From Nitrospira sp. (lineage in GTDB: Bacteria > Nitrospirota > Nitrospiria > Nitrospirales > Nitrospiraceae), in assembly GCA_005116885.1 (NCBI GenBank), contig SWDP01000011.1, positions 12,391 through 76,390 of the forward strand: a stretch of 64,000 bases of DNA, in the 5' to 3' direction. Position 1 is the first letter of the stretch. Each line of letters starts with the position of its first letter. A program made the position numbers and the translations under genes. This document shows positions 38,037 through 47,242 of this stretch, one piece after another. The notes beneath the pieces are model-generated. The model was given only the letters and a program-made list of their open reading frames with translations. It searched no databases and was not told the origin of the DNA.

Positions 38037-39590
38037 ATGATGATTTCTCTGAGGCATACTGTTGCCACGTTAGGTATCGTGGGACTGTTCCTGTTGTTCG
38101 GACCAAGCCGGGCGATCGCGGCGGATGGCCCTGTTACCGCTCCTTCGACTTCTTCTATAGAGCAAGCCCTCACCCAATTGACCAGCGAAGACGAATCCAT
38201 TCGCGACGCAGCCATTCGCGTGTTGATTTCACAGGGCGATGCCGGCCTGGTTCCTCGACTGGAGGGGATACGCGCCAGTGCAAGCCGGAGCATCCGGCAG
38301 GCCATCAAGCCGCTCATGGATCTCCTCAAGAATCGAGCGAAACTCGCCAGCCCGGATAGCGATGCCCGTCGGTCGGCGGCGACAGATCTCGGCTCATCCG
38401 GTAATCCTTCGGCGATTCCGTGGCTGGATGCCGCCAAGGTGAATGAGTCGAACAAGTGGGTGCGCTATACGATGGAAGAGTCTTCAGCGCTGATCAAACT
38501 CGCATCGGACGATCCATCGACCAAACTCGCGGCGGCCGAGAAGCTCGGTGAACTTCGCAGTGGAAATGCGGTGCCGGCCCTGAAAGCGCTGGTCGAGGCC
38601 GGCGCCGTCGCTGAGGCGACTGAACAGCAGAAGGTACTGGCGAAAGTTGCCGAGGCCGCGATTGACCGGATTGAAACATGGGGCGATTGGGCGAATGCGA
38701 TTGAAACGATCTTCCGCGGAATCAGTCTCAGTTCAATCCTTTTGATTATGTCGTTGGGCCTGGCAATTGTGTTCGGTTTGATGGGCGTCATCAATATGGC
38801 TCATGGCGAGTTGATGATGGTCGGCGCCTACGCCACATTTGTCACGCAGCAATGTTTCACGGCCTGGTTTCCGCCAGATGTGTTCGACTGGTATTTTCCC
38901 GTGGCATTGCCGGTCGCGTTCCTTGCGGCCGCCGGCTCAGGATTCCTGCTGGAGGCGACGGTCATCCGGTTTCTCTATGGGCGGCCACTCGAAACGATGT
39001 TGGCGACTTGGGGCGTGAGCTTGGTTCTCATGCAGGCGGCCCGGGTCTATTTCGGTGACCTCACCGCCGTGGTTGCGCCAGGGCCGCTCAGAGGCGGCGC
39101 GCAAGTGTTGGTGGGGGTCTACCTGCCGTATAACCGCATATTCATCATCGCGCTCTCGATCGTCTGCGTGCTGGGGATTTACTTCGCGCTCTTTAAATCG
39201 AATCTCGGATTGCGCGTGCGGGCGGTGACGCAAAATCGAAATATGAGCGCCTGTCTCGGCATTCCTACCAGAAAAGTCGACTCCTATACCTTTGCCTTCG
39301 GGTCGGGGTTGGCGGGCATCGCGGGCTGGGTCCTTACGATGGTCGGGAACGTCGATCCGGGCCTCGGTCAGAACTATATCGTGGATGCTTTCATGGTGGT
39401 GGTCACCGGAGGGGTTGGGAAACTGGCCGGTACGATCGTGGCCTCGTTGGGAATCGGCGGGTTGAACAAACTGATCGAGCCGGGGTTAGGCGCTGTGTAC
39501 GGCAAGGTTTTCATCCTCGTGATGGTGATTTTATTCTTGCAGTGGCGGCCGTCCGGACTGTTTGCGATGAAGGGGCGAGATGCCGATTGA
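38037..39590 (+). CDS. urtB: Urea ABC transporter permease UrtB
   Basis: UrtB is a LivH-like permease. The 517 residues start with a signal-like segment and a periplasmic, alanine-rich helical-repeat region (about 30-210) that UrtB proteins carry, followed by about eight membrane segments (LSSILLIMSLGLAIVFGLMGVINMAHGELMMVGAYATF; GVGKLAGTIVASLGIGGLNKLIEP). The ATG at 38037 follows GAGGGG; a second ATG at 38040 is equivalent. It overlaps nothing; urtC starts 14 bases later. Confidence 0.94.
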   Translation: MMISLRHTVATLGIVGLFLLFGPSRAIAADGPVTAPSTSSIEQALTQLTSEDESIRDAAIRVLISQGDAGLVPRLEGIRASASRSIRQAIKPLMDLLKNRAKLASPDSDARRSAATDLGSSGNPSAIPWLDAAKVNESNKWVRYTMEESSALIKLASDDPSTKLAAAEKLGELRSGNAVPALKALVEAGAVAEATEQQKVLAKVAEAAIDRIETWGDWANAIETIFRGISLSSILLIMSLGLAIVFGLMGVINMAHGELMMVGAYATFVTQQCFTAWFPPDVFDWYFPVALPVAFLAAAGSGFLLEATVIRFLYGRPLETMLATWGVSLVLMQAARVYFGDLTAVVAPGPLRGGAQVLVGVYLPYNRIFIIALSIVCVLGIYFALFKSNLGLRVRAVTQNRNMSACLGIPTRKVDSYTFAFGSGLAGIAGWVLTMVGNVDPGLGQNYIVDAFMVVVTGGVGKLAGTIVASLGIGGLNKLIEPGLGAVYGKVFILVMVILFLQWRPSGLFAMKGRDAD

Positions 39591-39604
39591 GAATAGGGAA
39601 TACG

Positions 39605-40762
39605 ATGAGTGACGGAACAACAGACACGAATCGCAGTGGAGGTTTAGGCTTCGCGGTCGTAGGCGCCATTTTGCTCGTGGTCATGCCGCTCTTGAACCTC
39701 TTGCCGCCGGAAGATTCCTGGTTTCACCTCTCCGATTTCAGTCTGAACCGGTTCGGGAAATTCCTCGCTTTTGCGATTCTGGCTCTCGGGCTCGATCTCA
39801 TCTGGGGCTACACCGGCATCTTGAGCTTGGGGCAAGGGGTATTTTTCGGATTAGGCGCCTATTGCATGGGCATGCACATGATGCTCACGATCGGAAAAGA
39901 GAGCGTCTATGGAAGCGATATGCCGGACTTCATGGTGTGGAACCAGGTGAAAGAGCTGCCGTTCTTCTGGAAGCCGTTCTATAGTTTTCCAGCTGCGGTC
40001 ATTGGAGCACTCCTAGTGCCGATGGCATTTGCGTTAGTGTTCGGATTTTTCGCTTTCCGAAGCCGCATCAAAGGCGTCTATTTTGCGATCATCACGCAGG
40101 CGCTGGCTCTCGCCGCCTGGCTGGTCTTCAACCGGAACGATACAAATCTCGGCGGCACGAACGGATTGACCGATTTTAAGCAGGTGCTTGGGTATCGGCT
40201 CTCCGAACCCGGTACGCAGCGGGCGTTGTATGTTATTACCGTGCTCTGTCTCGGCGCGACGTATCTCTTATGCCGGTGGATCATTCGTTCACGGGCCGGA
40301 CGGGTGCTGGTCGCCGTGCGGGACAGCGAGAAGCGCGTGGTCTTTTCCGGGTATACCCCGGCCAACTACAAGCTGTTCGTCTTTGTCGTATCTGCGGGCT
40401 TGGCTGGATTAGCAGGGTTGCTGTATGCCCCTCAGGTCGGCATCATCACACCGGCGCAGATCGGGGTTCTGCCGTCGCTTGAAATGGTCATTTGGGTGGC
40501 GGTGGGTGGCCGCGGTAGTCTGGCGGGGGCTGTATTGGGGGCTGTGAGCGTGAATTACGGCCGTAGCGTGCTCACGAATTATTTTCCTGAACTCTGGCCC
40601 TTCATCCTCGGCGGACTCTTCGTGCTGGTGGTGCTGTTGTTTCCAGATGGGATGGTCGGCATGATTCGAAAAGGGAAGAGCCTCCTGACACAACGGAAAG
40701 CCGCTGAGGAAAAACCGGCTGTGCCGGATCGGAAAGTGGCCGTATCGGAGGGGAAGCGCTAG
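39605..40762 (+). CDS. urtC: Urea ABC transporter permease UrtC
   Basis: The LivM-like second permease. The 385 residues include DLIWGYTGILSLGQGVFFGLGAYCMGMHMM, FGFFAFRSRIKGVYFAIITQALALAAWL and the EAA-like loop (VRDSEKRVVFSGYTPANYKLFVFVVSAGLAGLAGLLY). The start MSDGTTDTN is preferred over an upstream frame in urtB. It ends 1 base before urtD. Confidence 0.94.
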   Translation: MSDGTTDTNRSGGLGFAVVGAILLVVMPLLNLLPPEDSWFHLSDFSLNRFGKFLAFAILALGLDLIWGYTGILSLGQGVFFGLGAYCMGMHMMLTIGKESVYGSDMPDFMVWNQVKELPFFWKPFYSFPAAVIGALLVPMAFALVFGFFAFRSRIKGVYFAIITQALALAAWLVFNRNDTNLGGTNGLTDFKQVLGYRLSEPGTQRALYVITVLCLGATYLLCRWIIRSRAGRVLVAVRDSEKRVVFSGYTPANYKLFVFVVSAGLAGLAGLLYAPQVGIITPAQIGVLPSLEMVIWVAVGGRGSLAGAVLGAVSVNYGRSVLTNYFPELWPFILGGLFVLVVLLFPDGMVGMIRKGKSLLTQRKAAEEKPAVPDRKVAVSEGKR

Positions 40763-40763
40763 A

Positions 40764-41435
40764 ATGGCCGAGCCAAGTTCCTTTCAAAATTCCATCATCT
40801 ATCTCGATGGCGTGACCGTCGATTACGATGGCTTCAAGGCGTTGAACAACTTGACCTTCATGGTCGACTACCAAGACAAGGAACTGACCGGGAAACATGC
40901 GGATGAAATCGTGAAGCTCGGTATCGGGCGAAAGTTCCAAGCGCCGTCCATCTATGGAAATCTGACCGTCTGGGAAAACCTCGACTTGTCGTTGAAACGG
41001 AGCAGCAAAGGCGTCTTCCCGACGTTGTTCGGGAAGTCGACGGCGGAGGAACGGGCAAGGATCGAGAAAAATCTCGAAACGATCGGCCTGAAAGATTATG
41101 CGCATACCAGAGCCGGGTCGCTGTCGCACGGTCAGAAGCAGTGGCTCGAAATCGGCATGGTGATTTTGCAAGATCCTTCGTTGCTCCTCGTCGACGAGCC
41201 GGTCGCGGGGATGACGGACAAGGAAACGGAGCAGACGGGACAATTGCTCCAATCGTTGGCGGAGAAGCACGCGATCATCGTCATCGAGCACGACATGGAG
41301 TTTGTCCGGCAAATCGCCCGCATCGTGACGGTCTTGCACGAAGGCACCGTCATTTGTGAAGGCACCGTCGAGAAGGTGCAGGCAGACGATCGGGTCAGGG
41401 AAATATATCTGGGCCGTCAAAAAGTGGCTCACTAA
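40764..41435 (+). CDS. urtD: Urea ABC transporter ATPase UrtD lacking Walker A
   Basis: UrtD is one of two ATPases of the urea importer. The 223 residues have the normal start (IIYLDGVTVDYDGFKALNNLTF), Q-loop Gln59 (GRKFQAPSIY), signature LSHGQ (120-124), Walker B LLLVDE (140-145) and H-loop His176. Between residues 37 and 40 the segment carrying GPNGAGKTT, normally about 30 residues here, is missing, without loss of frame; usual length is about 250. The subunit could not bind ATP in the normal way. It is a real in-frame deletion or an assembly error. Confidence 0.93.
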   Translation: MAEPSSFQNSIIYLDGVTVDYDGFKALNNLTFMVDYQDKELTGKHADEIVKLGIGRKFQAPSIYGNLTVWENLDLSLKRSSKGVFPTLFGKSTAEERARIEKNLETIGLKDYAHTRAGSLSHGQKQWLEIGMVILQDPSLLLVDEPVAGMTDKETEQTGQLLQSLAEKHAIIVIEHDMEFVRQIARIVTVLHEGTVICEGTVEKVQADDRVREIYLGRQKVAH

Positions 41436-41559
41436 CAGGATGTTGAAACGTGCTCCCAACTTTGTTCTCGGCTCGACAAGATCCTCAACGTAGCCCAGAG
41501 GCTACGCCTCCGGTCTTCTCTCGCCTGCGGCCTTGCTGGAAGCCCATTTGAACATCCTG
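41436..41559. repeat. Covarying hairpin repeat, copy 1 (urtD/urtE)
   Basis: A 124-bp imperfect palindrome starts right after the urtD stop. Terminal arms CAGGATGTT/AACATCCTG pair, a middle stem AAGA...TCTT pairs, and the apical hairpin is CGTAGC-CCAGAG-GCTACG. Its stems differ from those of copies 2-6 by paired changes. It lies within the 197-base gap between urtD and urtE. Confidence 0.88.
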
Positions 41560-41632
41560 CAAGAGTGTTCTTTCGTTGGGCCACGCGGGCATATCATCAG
41601 ATCAACAGACGTCGAGGCTTTTTAGTTACACC

Positions 41633-42343
41633 ATGCTTCAGCTTGATAAGATCAATGCCTACTACGGTGAAAGTCACATTCTTCGGGATGTGTCCTTTAC
41701 CATCGACTCGGGTGAGGTTGTGTGTCTCATGGGTCGGAACGGTGTCGGCAAGACGACCACGCTGAAAGTATTGACCGGCCTCCTGCCTGCGAGATCGGGG
41801 CGGATGATGTTCGATGGGAAGGATGTCACAAAGGCGCCGACCGATCAGAGAGCGCGTAGCGGGTTGGCTTGCGTGCCGCAGGGCCGGGAGATTCTTCCTC
41901 ACTTGACGGTTCGTGAGAATTTGTTGCTCGGCTTCTGGGCCAGGTCGGACAAGCCGAATGGGACGGTCGAAAAGACCGCGTTCGACGAAGTCTACCACCT
42001 CTTTCCCAAGCTCACACAAATTCTCAATCGCCCGGGCGGTGTCTTGAGCGGCGGCGAGCAGCAGCAGTTGGCGATCGGTCGCGCAATCCTGTCGAATCCT
42101 AAACTGCTCTTGCTCGATGAGCCGACTGAAGGTATTCAACCTTCGATCGTAGACCAAATTGAAGACGTGATCATTGGATTCAAACAGCAGCGCCGGTTCG
42201 CCATCTTGTTGGTCGAGCAGGGGCTTCACTTTGCCGCCCGTTTGGCGGAGAAATATGTGGTGATGGCCAAAGGGGCGGTGGTGGTGGCGGGAAAAAGTAC
42301 TGAGTTGACCGCGGAGCAGGTGAAGCAGTATTTGACGGTATAG
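41633..42343 (+). CDS. urtE: Urea ABC transporter ATPase UrtE
   Basis: The LivF-like second ATPase. The 236 residues contain Walker A GRNGVGKTT, Q-loop (CVPQGREILPHLTVRENL), signature LSGGEQQQ, Walker B LLLLDEPTEGIQ and the H-loop position replaced by Gln in LLVEQGLHFA, as is usual in LivF/UrtE. The start MLQLDKINAYYGESH is the family start; no strong ribosome binding site is visible. Unlike UrtD, all ATP-binding motifs are present. Confidence 0.94.
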   Translation: MLQLDKINAYYGESHILRDVSFTIDSGEVVCLMGRNGVGKTTTLKVLTGLLPARSGRMMFDGKDVTKAPTDQRARSGLACVPQGREILPHLTVRENLLLGFWARSDKPNGTVEKTAFDEVYHLFPKLTQILNRPGGVLSGGEQQQLAIGRAILSNPKLLLLDEPTEGIQPSIVDQIEDVIIGFKQQRRFAILLVEQGLHFAARLAEKYVVMAKGAVVVAGKSTELTAEQVKQYLTV

Positions 42344-42349
42344 TAGAAG

Positions 42350-42449
42350 GCGTGGGACAGCTAGGTGGGCTCCTTGCTCGCGGAACGTGCACGCTCAGAA
42401 GGTGCTCGTTCGACGCGCGCAAGTAGAGCCCAACCTAGCCGTCCCGCGC
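42350..42449. repeat. 100-bp imperfect palindrome between urtE and ureA
   Basis: The arm 42350-42372 (GCGTGGGACAGCTAGGTGGG...) pairs with 42426-42449 with two mismatches and one bulge, starting 7 bases after urtE. A degenerate sequence resembling its loop (ACGTGCTCGCTCGATGGGCGCA) recurs near 42536-42557. No gene is seen in 42344-42625. It is a possible terminator or processing site; no T run. Confidence 0.7.
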
Positions 42450-42625
42450 ATACCACTTTCCCGTTCTTTTGAGGGAGTAAAAAAGAGAAAAGGGTGATCA
42501 GGATGACTTCTCTGCTCCCAGAGCGCGCAATAAAAACGTGCTCGCTCGATGGGCGCAGTTGAAGTCGGCCTAACCACCCCGTTAATATTTCTCCCATCTC
42601 TGACTGGAACCGGAGTAAGGACGCT

Positions 42626-42928
42626 ATGCATCTGACACCACGGGAACAAGAAAAGCTGTTGATCTATGTCGCGGCGAATTTGGCCAAGGAACGGAAGGCG
42701 CGTGGATTGAAGTTGAATCATCCTGAATCGGTCGCATTTATCACCGCCGCGATTCTGGAAGGTATCCGCGACGGACGTTCTGTGTCGGACCTCATGAGCT
42801 ATGGCGCCACACTCCTCAAGAAGAAGGATGTCATGCCGGGAATCGCGGAGATGATTCACGAATTGCAAGTCGAGGGCACATTCCCGGATGGGACGAAACT
42901 TGTCACAGTTCATGAACCGATTCGATAG
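42626..42928 (+). CDS. ureA: Urease gamma subunit
   Basis: The 100-residue gamma subunit of the nickel enzyme that splits urea to ammonia and carbamate. [39 protein letters not shown] and GRSVSDLM are typical. GTAAGGA precedes the ATG. Separate gamma and beta genes, as in most bacteria. Confidence 0.97.
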   Translation: MHLTPREQEKLLIYVAANLAKERKARGLKLNHPESVAFITAAILEGIRDGRSVSDLMSYGATLLKKKDVMPGIAEMIHELQVEGTFPDGTKLVTVHEPIR

Positions 42929-43052
42929 CAGGAGGCTGAAAAAGTCCGCCAGCAGCGTTCTCGCATCGTTCAGATCCTCAACGTACCCCAGAGGGTACGC
43001 CTCCGGTCTTCACTCGCTGCGGCCTTGCTGGACGGCCTTTTTGAGCCTCCTG
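42929..43052. repeat. Covarying hairpin repeat, copy 2 (ureA/ureB)
   Basis: A 124-bp palindrome begins right after the ureA stop. Terminal arms CAGGAGGCT/AGCCTCCTG, then AAAAAGTCCGCCAGC facing GCTGGACGGCCTTTTT, and apical CGTACC/GGTACG. The terminal arms differ from copies 5 and 6 by compensatory changes. Confidence 0.9.
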
Positions 43053-43141
43053 GGTGATGTACGACTGTTTTTCCTGACGTGCAGATCAGCGGCATTCTGG
43101 CAAGTCCACGGAGTTTTTCCGTAGCCTGATTAGGTGAATCG

Positions 43142-43603
43142 ATGAAAAAGAAGACCAATACTAAGAAAAAAGTGACGAAGCAGAGGGCCAAGACTCGTGA
43201 TGTGCAGAAGGATTCAGTTCAGTCTGCCTCTGTTATTCCTGGTGAAATTATCCTCGGTGAAGGCGGCATAGTTGCGTTCAATGGTCGTCAGACGGTTGAG
43301 TGTATCGTCGCCAATACCGGCGATCGGCCGATTCAGGTCGGGTCGCATTGTCATTTCTTCGAGGCAAATCGCGCGCTGCGGTTCGATCGTGAGAAGGCTT
43401 ATGGGTATCGGTTGCAAGTTCCGGCTGGAACGGCAGTACGGTTCGAGCCAGGCGAGGACAAGCGGGTGACGCTGGTTTCGATAGGAGGCAATCGGGTGGC
43501 CTATGGGATCAATGGATTAGTGAACGGTCGTCTCGACGATCCAACCGTGAAAGCCAAAGCTATGGTTGCTGCCCGTGAGCAGAGATTCATCTCGAAAAAA
43601 TAG
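43142..43603 (+). CDS. ureB: Urease beta subunit with basic N-terminal extension
   Basis: The beta subunit core ([49 protein letters not shown]) begins near residue 31. The protein is 153 residues against about 101-110 usually; about 30 extra residues are rich in Lys and Gln ([14 protein letters not shown]). An internal start at the core is not obvious, so the extension seems real. Flanked by repeat copies 2 and 3. Confidence 0.95.
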   Translation: MKKKTNTKKKVTKQRAKTRDVQKDSVQSASVIPGEIILGEGGIVAFNGRQTVECIVANTGDRPIQVGSHCHFFEANRALRFDREKAYGYRLQVPAGTAVRFEPGEDKRVTLVSIGGNRVAYGINGLVNGRLDDPTVKAKAMVAAREQRFISKK

Positions 43604-43632
43604 GTTGGACGAATTGAAAGAGAAAGGGGAAA

Positions 43633-43753
43633 GGCTGTTCAAAACGTTGTCTAGCAAGGCCGCAGCCGACGAACGCACCGGAGGCGTGCCCTCTGGGGTA
43701 CGTTGAGGATGCGTTCAAGGCGAGAACGAAGCTGGGCGACGTTTTCAAGAGCC
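43633..43753. repeat. Covarying hairpin repeat, copy 3 (ureB/ureC), inverted
   Basis: The same element in reverse orientation, 121 bp. On the minus strand the ends read GGCTCTTGAAAACGT and ACGTTTTGAACAGCC, the middle stem GAACGCA/TGCGTTC, and the apical region CGTACCCCAGAGGGCACG. Its edge is 8 bases before the ureC ATG, so the ureC ribosome binding region is adjacent to or inside the hairpin foot. Confidence 0.85.
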
Positions 43754-43761
43754 GACAAGTC

Positions 43762-45489
43762 ATGAAGATTCCTCGGCGACAATACAACGACCTCTACGGA
43801 CCGACGGCAGGGGATCGTATTCGCCTGGCCGATACGGAGTTGTTGATCGAGATCACACGCGATCTGACAGTGCCTGGGGAAGAGGCTAAGTTCGGTGGCG
43901 GCAAGGTCATCCGAGACGGCATGGGCCAGTCGCCTTCGGCCACCCGTGCACGAGGTGCGCTCGATCTTGTGATTACCAACGCGATCATTGTCGATTGGTG
44001 GGGGATCGTGAAGGCGGATATCGGCATCCGGGATGGCCGTATTGTGGGCATCGGCAAGGCCGGCAATCCCGACATGATGGAAGGCGTGACGAAGGGGATG
44101 GAGATCGGGGCTTGCACCGAAGTGCTTTCCGCTGAAGGCAAGATCATTACAGCGGGTGGAATCGATACGCACATTCATTTCATCTGTCCGCAGATTATTA
44201 ATGAGGCGTTGGCGAACGGGCTCACGACGTTGATCGGTGGCGGCACCGGTCCGGCAACCGGGACGAATGCGACGACCTGTACTCCCGGCGCCTGGAATAT
44301 CCATCGGATGCTGGAAGCCGCGGAAGGATTCCCGGTTAACCTAGGTTTTCTTGGGAAAGGCAATTCATCGTTGCCGGATGGTTTGCGCGAGCAGGTCGAA
44401 GCCGGGGCGATCGGACTCAAGTTGCACGAAGACTGGGGCACGACTCCGGCGGCGATTTCGACTTGCCTCGATGTTGCGGAAGAATTCGATATTCAGGTTG
44501 CGATCCACACGGATACGATAAACGAAGCCGGTTTTGTCGAAGATACGATTAAGGCGTTCAAAGGGAGGACGATTCACTCATTCCACACGGAAGGCGCCGG
44601 TGGTGGCCATGCTCCAGACATCATTAAGGTCTGTGGTGAGGCCAATGTCTTGCCCTCGTCCACGAATCCGACGATGCCGTTTACGGTGAATACGATGGAC
44701 GAGCATCTCGACATGCTGATGGTCTGCCACCATTTGAATCCGCGTGTGCCGGAGGATATCGCGTTTGCGGAATCGCGCATCCGGCGGGAAACGATTGCTG
44801 CTGAAGATATCCTGCACGATATGGGGGCCATTAGTATTATGTCGTCTGACTCGCAGGCGATGGGGCGTGTGGGGGAAGTTATTATTCGCACCTGGCAGAC
44901 GGCGCACAAGATGAAAGTGCAGCGGGGACATCTCTCTCAAACGGCGGCCGATAAGCTGGCCGGTTCCAACGATAACTTTCGTGTGCGGCGGTATATCTCG
45001 AAGTACACCATCAATCCAGCGATTGCGCACGGGATTGGGCATGAAGTCGGCTCAGTCGAAGTCGGCAAGTTGGCGGATCTTGTGCTGTGGAAGCCGGCAT
45101 TCTTCGGTGTGAAGCCTGAAATCGTGTTGAAGGGCGGGTTCCCCATGTCCGCTGCCATGGGAGATCCCAATGCGTCCATCCCCACACCGCAGCCGGTCCT
45201 CACCAGGCCCATGTTCGGGAGCTTTGGCCGCGCCTTGTTTTCCACCAGCTTGACCTTTCTATCCAAGGCCGCAATCGACCACGAAGTGCACAAGTCGCTC
45301 GGCTTGCAGAAGCGTGTCGCGGCGGTGAAGCAATGTCGCAACATCGGCAAGCGCGACATGAAGCTGAACGATGCGTTACCGCACATCGAGGTAGACCCAG
45401 AAACCTATGTGGTGAAGGCTGACGGGCAAATTCTCACATGCGATCCGATGGCGGTGTTACCAATGGCCCAACGCTATTTTCTATTCTGA
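43762..45489 (+). CDS. ureC: Urease alpha subunit
   Basis: The 575-residue catalytic subunit. Nickel ligands His137, His139, carbamylated Lys220, His249, His275 and Asp363 are all present, as are the flap Cys322 and His323. The start [25 protein letters not shown] is standard. The ribosome binding site is weak (AAGAG within the end of repeat copy 3). The gene looks fully functional. Confidence 0.98.
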   Translation: MKIPRRQYNDLYGPTAGDRIRLADTELLIEITRDLTVPGEEAKFGGGKVIRDGMGQSPSATRARGALDLVITNAIIVDWWGIVKADIGIRDGRIVGIGKAGNPDMMEGVTKGMEIGACTEVLSAEGKIITAGGIDTHIHFICPQIINEALANGLTTLIGGGTGPATGTNATTCTPGAWNIHRMLEAAEGFPVNLGFLGKGNSSLPDGLREQVEAGAIGLKLHEDWGTTPAAISTCLDVAEEFDIQVAIHTDTINEAGFVEDTIKAFKGRTIHSFHTEGAGGGHAPDIIKVCGEANVLPSSTNPTMPFTVNTMDEHLDMLMVCHHLNPRVPEDIAFAESRIRRETIAAEDILHDMGAISIMSSDSQAMGRVGEVIIRTWQTAHKMKVQRGHLSQTAADKLAGSNDNFRVRRYISKYTINPAIAHGIGHEVGSVEVGKLADLVLWKPAFFGVKPEIVLKGGFPMSAAMGDPNASIPTPQPVLTRPMFGSFGRALFSTSLTFLSKAAIDHEVHKSLGLQKRVAAVKQCRNIGKRDMKLNDALPHIEVDPETYVVKADGQILTCDPMAVLPMAQRYFLF

Positions 45490-45490
45490 C

Positions 45491-45610
45491 GGCTGCTGAA
45501 AACGCTGCCCAGCTTCGTTCTCGCCTCGAAAGCCTCCTCAACGTACCCCAGAGGGTACGCCTCCGGGGCTTTCTTCGGCTCGGCCTTGCTGGACAACGTT
45601 TTGAGCAGCC
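45491..45610. repeat. Covarying hairpin repeat, copy 4 (ureC/ureF)
   Basis: A 120-bp palindrome starting 2 bases after the ureC stop. Terminal GGCTGCT/AGCAGCC, then AAAACG/CGTTTT, middle GAAAGCC/GGGCTTTC and apical CGTACC/GGTACG. Confidence 0.9.
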
Positions 45611-45656
45611 TCGCGGTTAGGGATAATCTGCGGAGAGTGACCATCCGAGTAATACG

Positions 45657-46343
45657 ATGAATACTTTTTCGCTTCTGAAAGGTCTTCGATTCGTCGATAG
45701 TTTCTTTCCTTCAGGCGGGTATGCTTTTTCATCAGGGCTGGAGGCGGCGGTGCAGGGTGGGGCGGTTCGGAATGCGGAAGAGTTGTCACGCTACGTGGTT
45801 GAATCGCTCACGACTGGAATGGGGGAACGTGAAGCCGTGACAGTAGGAATAGCGCATGAGGCCTATGTCTCCGGCGTCCTGGAAACGGCATTCAATGCTG
45901 ATCGAGAACTGGAAGCGATGAAACTTGGCCGTGAATCACGGGCCGCCAGTCGGCAGATGGGTCGCCAGATTATTCGGTTGGCCGCTGATCAACATACCAG
46001 GCAATCACTGATCGAAGACTATCTTGCGGCGGTTGAAGCTGAACAGACGCCTGGACATCTAGCCGTGACGGTCGGCCTCACGCTGGCAGCAGCGGGTTGG
46101 TCGAAGGAAGATACCATTGCCGCGTTTCTCTACCAAACAGCGACAGGTTTTGTCGCGGCAGCGATGAAGCTGCTGCCGCTCGGTCAGCGTGAGGGGCAGA
46201 GGCTCTTGGAGAGTTGGCTTGAGGTAATCGAACCAATCAGTCACAAAGCCGCACACCAACAAGTACTTCAGTCTTGGTCGCCAATCCAGGACATTTACGC
46301 CATGAGGCATAGCCGGTTGGAATCGCGGCTCTTCCGGTCTTAA
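45657..46343 (+). CDS. ureF: Urease accessory protein UreF
   Basis: UreF bridges UreD and UreG during nickel loading. The 228 residues contain [20 protein letters not shown], the family N-terminal signature, and [16 protein letters not shown]. It starts 46 bases after repeat copy 4 and is followed by ureG after 7 bases. Confidence 0.94.
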   Translation: MNTFSLLKGLRFVDSFFPSGGYAFSSGLEAAVQGGAVRNAEELSRYVVESLTTGMGEREAVTVGIAHEAYVSGVLETAFNADRELEAMKLGRESRAASRQMGRQIIRLAADQHTRQSLIEDYLAAVEAEQTPGHLAVTVGLTLAAAGWSKEDTIAAFLYQTATGFVAAAMKLLPLGQREGQRLLESWLEVIEPISHKAAHQQVLQSWSPIQDIYAMRHSRLESRLFRS

Positions 46344-46350
46344 GAACATT

Positions 46351-47022
46351 ATGCATAGAGCCGATGAACATTTTTCAGGTAACGGGCGCGTCACGGCGGC
46401 GCGGGCTGGTCATATTCCTGTGATTGGTGTAGGTGGGCCGGTGGGGTCTGGAAAGACCGCACTTGTCGAAGCCCTTTGTCTCCGTCTGCGCGATCAGGTG
46501 AGTTTGGCGGTGGTCACCAACGACATCTTCACCAAGGAGGATGCCGAGTTTCTCACGCGCCGAGGAGCGCTGCCTCAAGACCGCATTCTAGGGGTAGAAA
46601 CCGGCGGTTGTCCCCATACGGCAATCCGTGAAGACGCCTCACACAATCAGGAAGCGTTGGACGATTTGCTCAAGCGCCATCCCGACGTCGAATTGATGTT
46701 CGTCGAGAGCGGCGGTGACAATTTAGCCGCGACATTCAGCCCTGAACTTGCGGACAAAGTGATCTACGTGATCGATGTAGCAGCCGGCGATAAAATTCCA
46801 CGCAAAGGTGGTCCTGGGATCACCCGCTCTGACTTGCTGGTGATCAACAAGATCGATCTCGCGCCGCATGTCGGAGCCGATTTGTCCGTCATGGATCGGG
46901 ACAGCAAGCGAATGAGAGGTGACTTGCCCTACCTCTTTACGAACCTCAAAACAGGACAGGGCCTCGATCAGGTGAGCGCGTGGGTTACGCAGCTCTTGCC
47001 GCAGCACGCGCGTCGCCCTTAG
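46351..47022 (+). CDS. ureG: Urease accessory GTPase UreG
   Basis: UreG hydrolyses GTP to drive nickel delivery. The 223 residues contain P-loop [14 protein letters not shown], the metal-binding CPH in [16 protein letters not shown], and [13 protein letters not shown] for guanine binding. The N terminus has only three His residues, not the His-rich tail of some UreG. No ureE is seen in the window. Confidence 0.96.
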   Translation: MHRADEHFSGNGRVTAARAGHIPVIGVGGPVGSGKTALVEALCLRLRDQVSLAVVTNDIFTKEDAEFLTRRGALPQDRILGVETGGCPHTAIREDASHNQEALDDLLKRHPDVELMFVESGGDNLAATFSPELADKVIYVIDVAAGDKIPRKGGPGITRSDLLVINKIDLAPHVGADLSVMDRDSKRMRGDLPYLFTNLKTGQGLDQVSAWVTQLLPQHARRP

Positions 47023-47149
47023 CAGGATGCTGAAAAAGTCCGCCAGCGTCGTTCTCACCTCGAAAGCCTCCTCAACGTACCCCAGAGGGTACGCCTCCGG
47101 AGCTTTCTTCGGCTGCGGCCTTGCTGGACGGCCTTTTTGAGCATCCTGC
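47022..47149. repeat. Covarying hairpin repeat, copy 5 (ureG/ureD)
   Basis: A 128-bp palindrome overlapping the last base of the ureG stop. Terminal GCAGGATGCT/AGCATCCTGC, then AAAAAGTCCGCCAGC facing GCTGGACGGCCTTTTT, middle GAAAGC/GCTTTC, apical CGTACC/GGTACG. Confidence 0.92.
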
Positions 47150-47242
47150 ACAGTGGTCTATTCGTGTCATTGACTTGCATGCCGTCGAGGTTCCGCCGGG
47201 CTGAAATGGTTTTACCACAGCCCGTTACGTGAAAGGTGTTCT

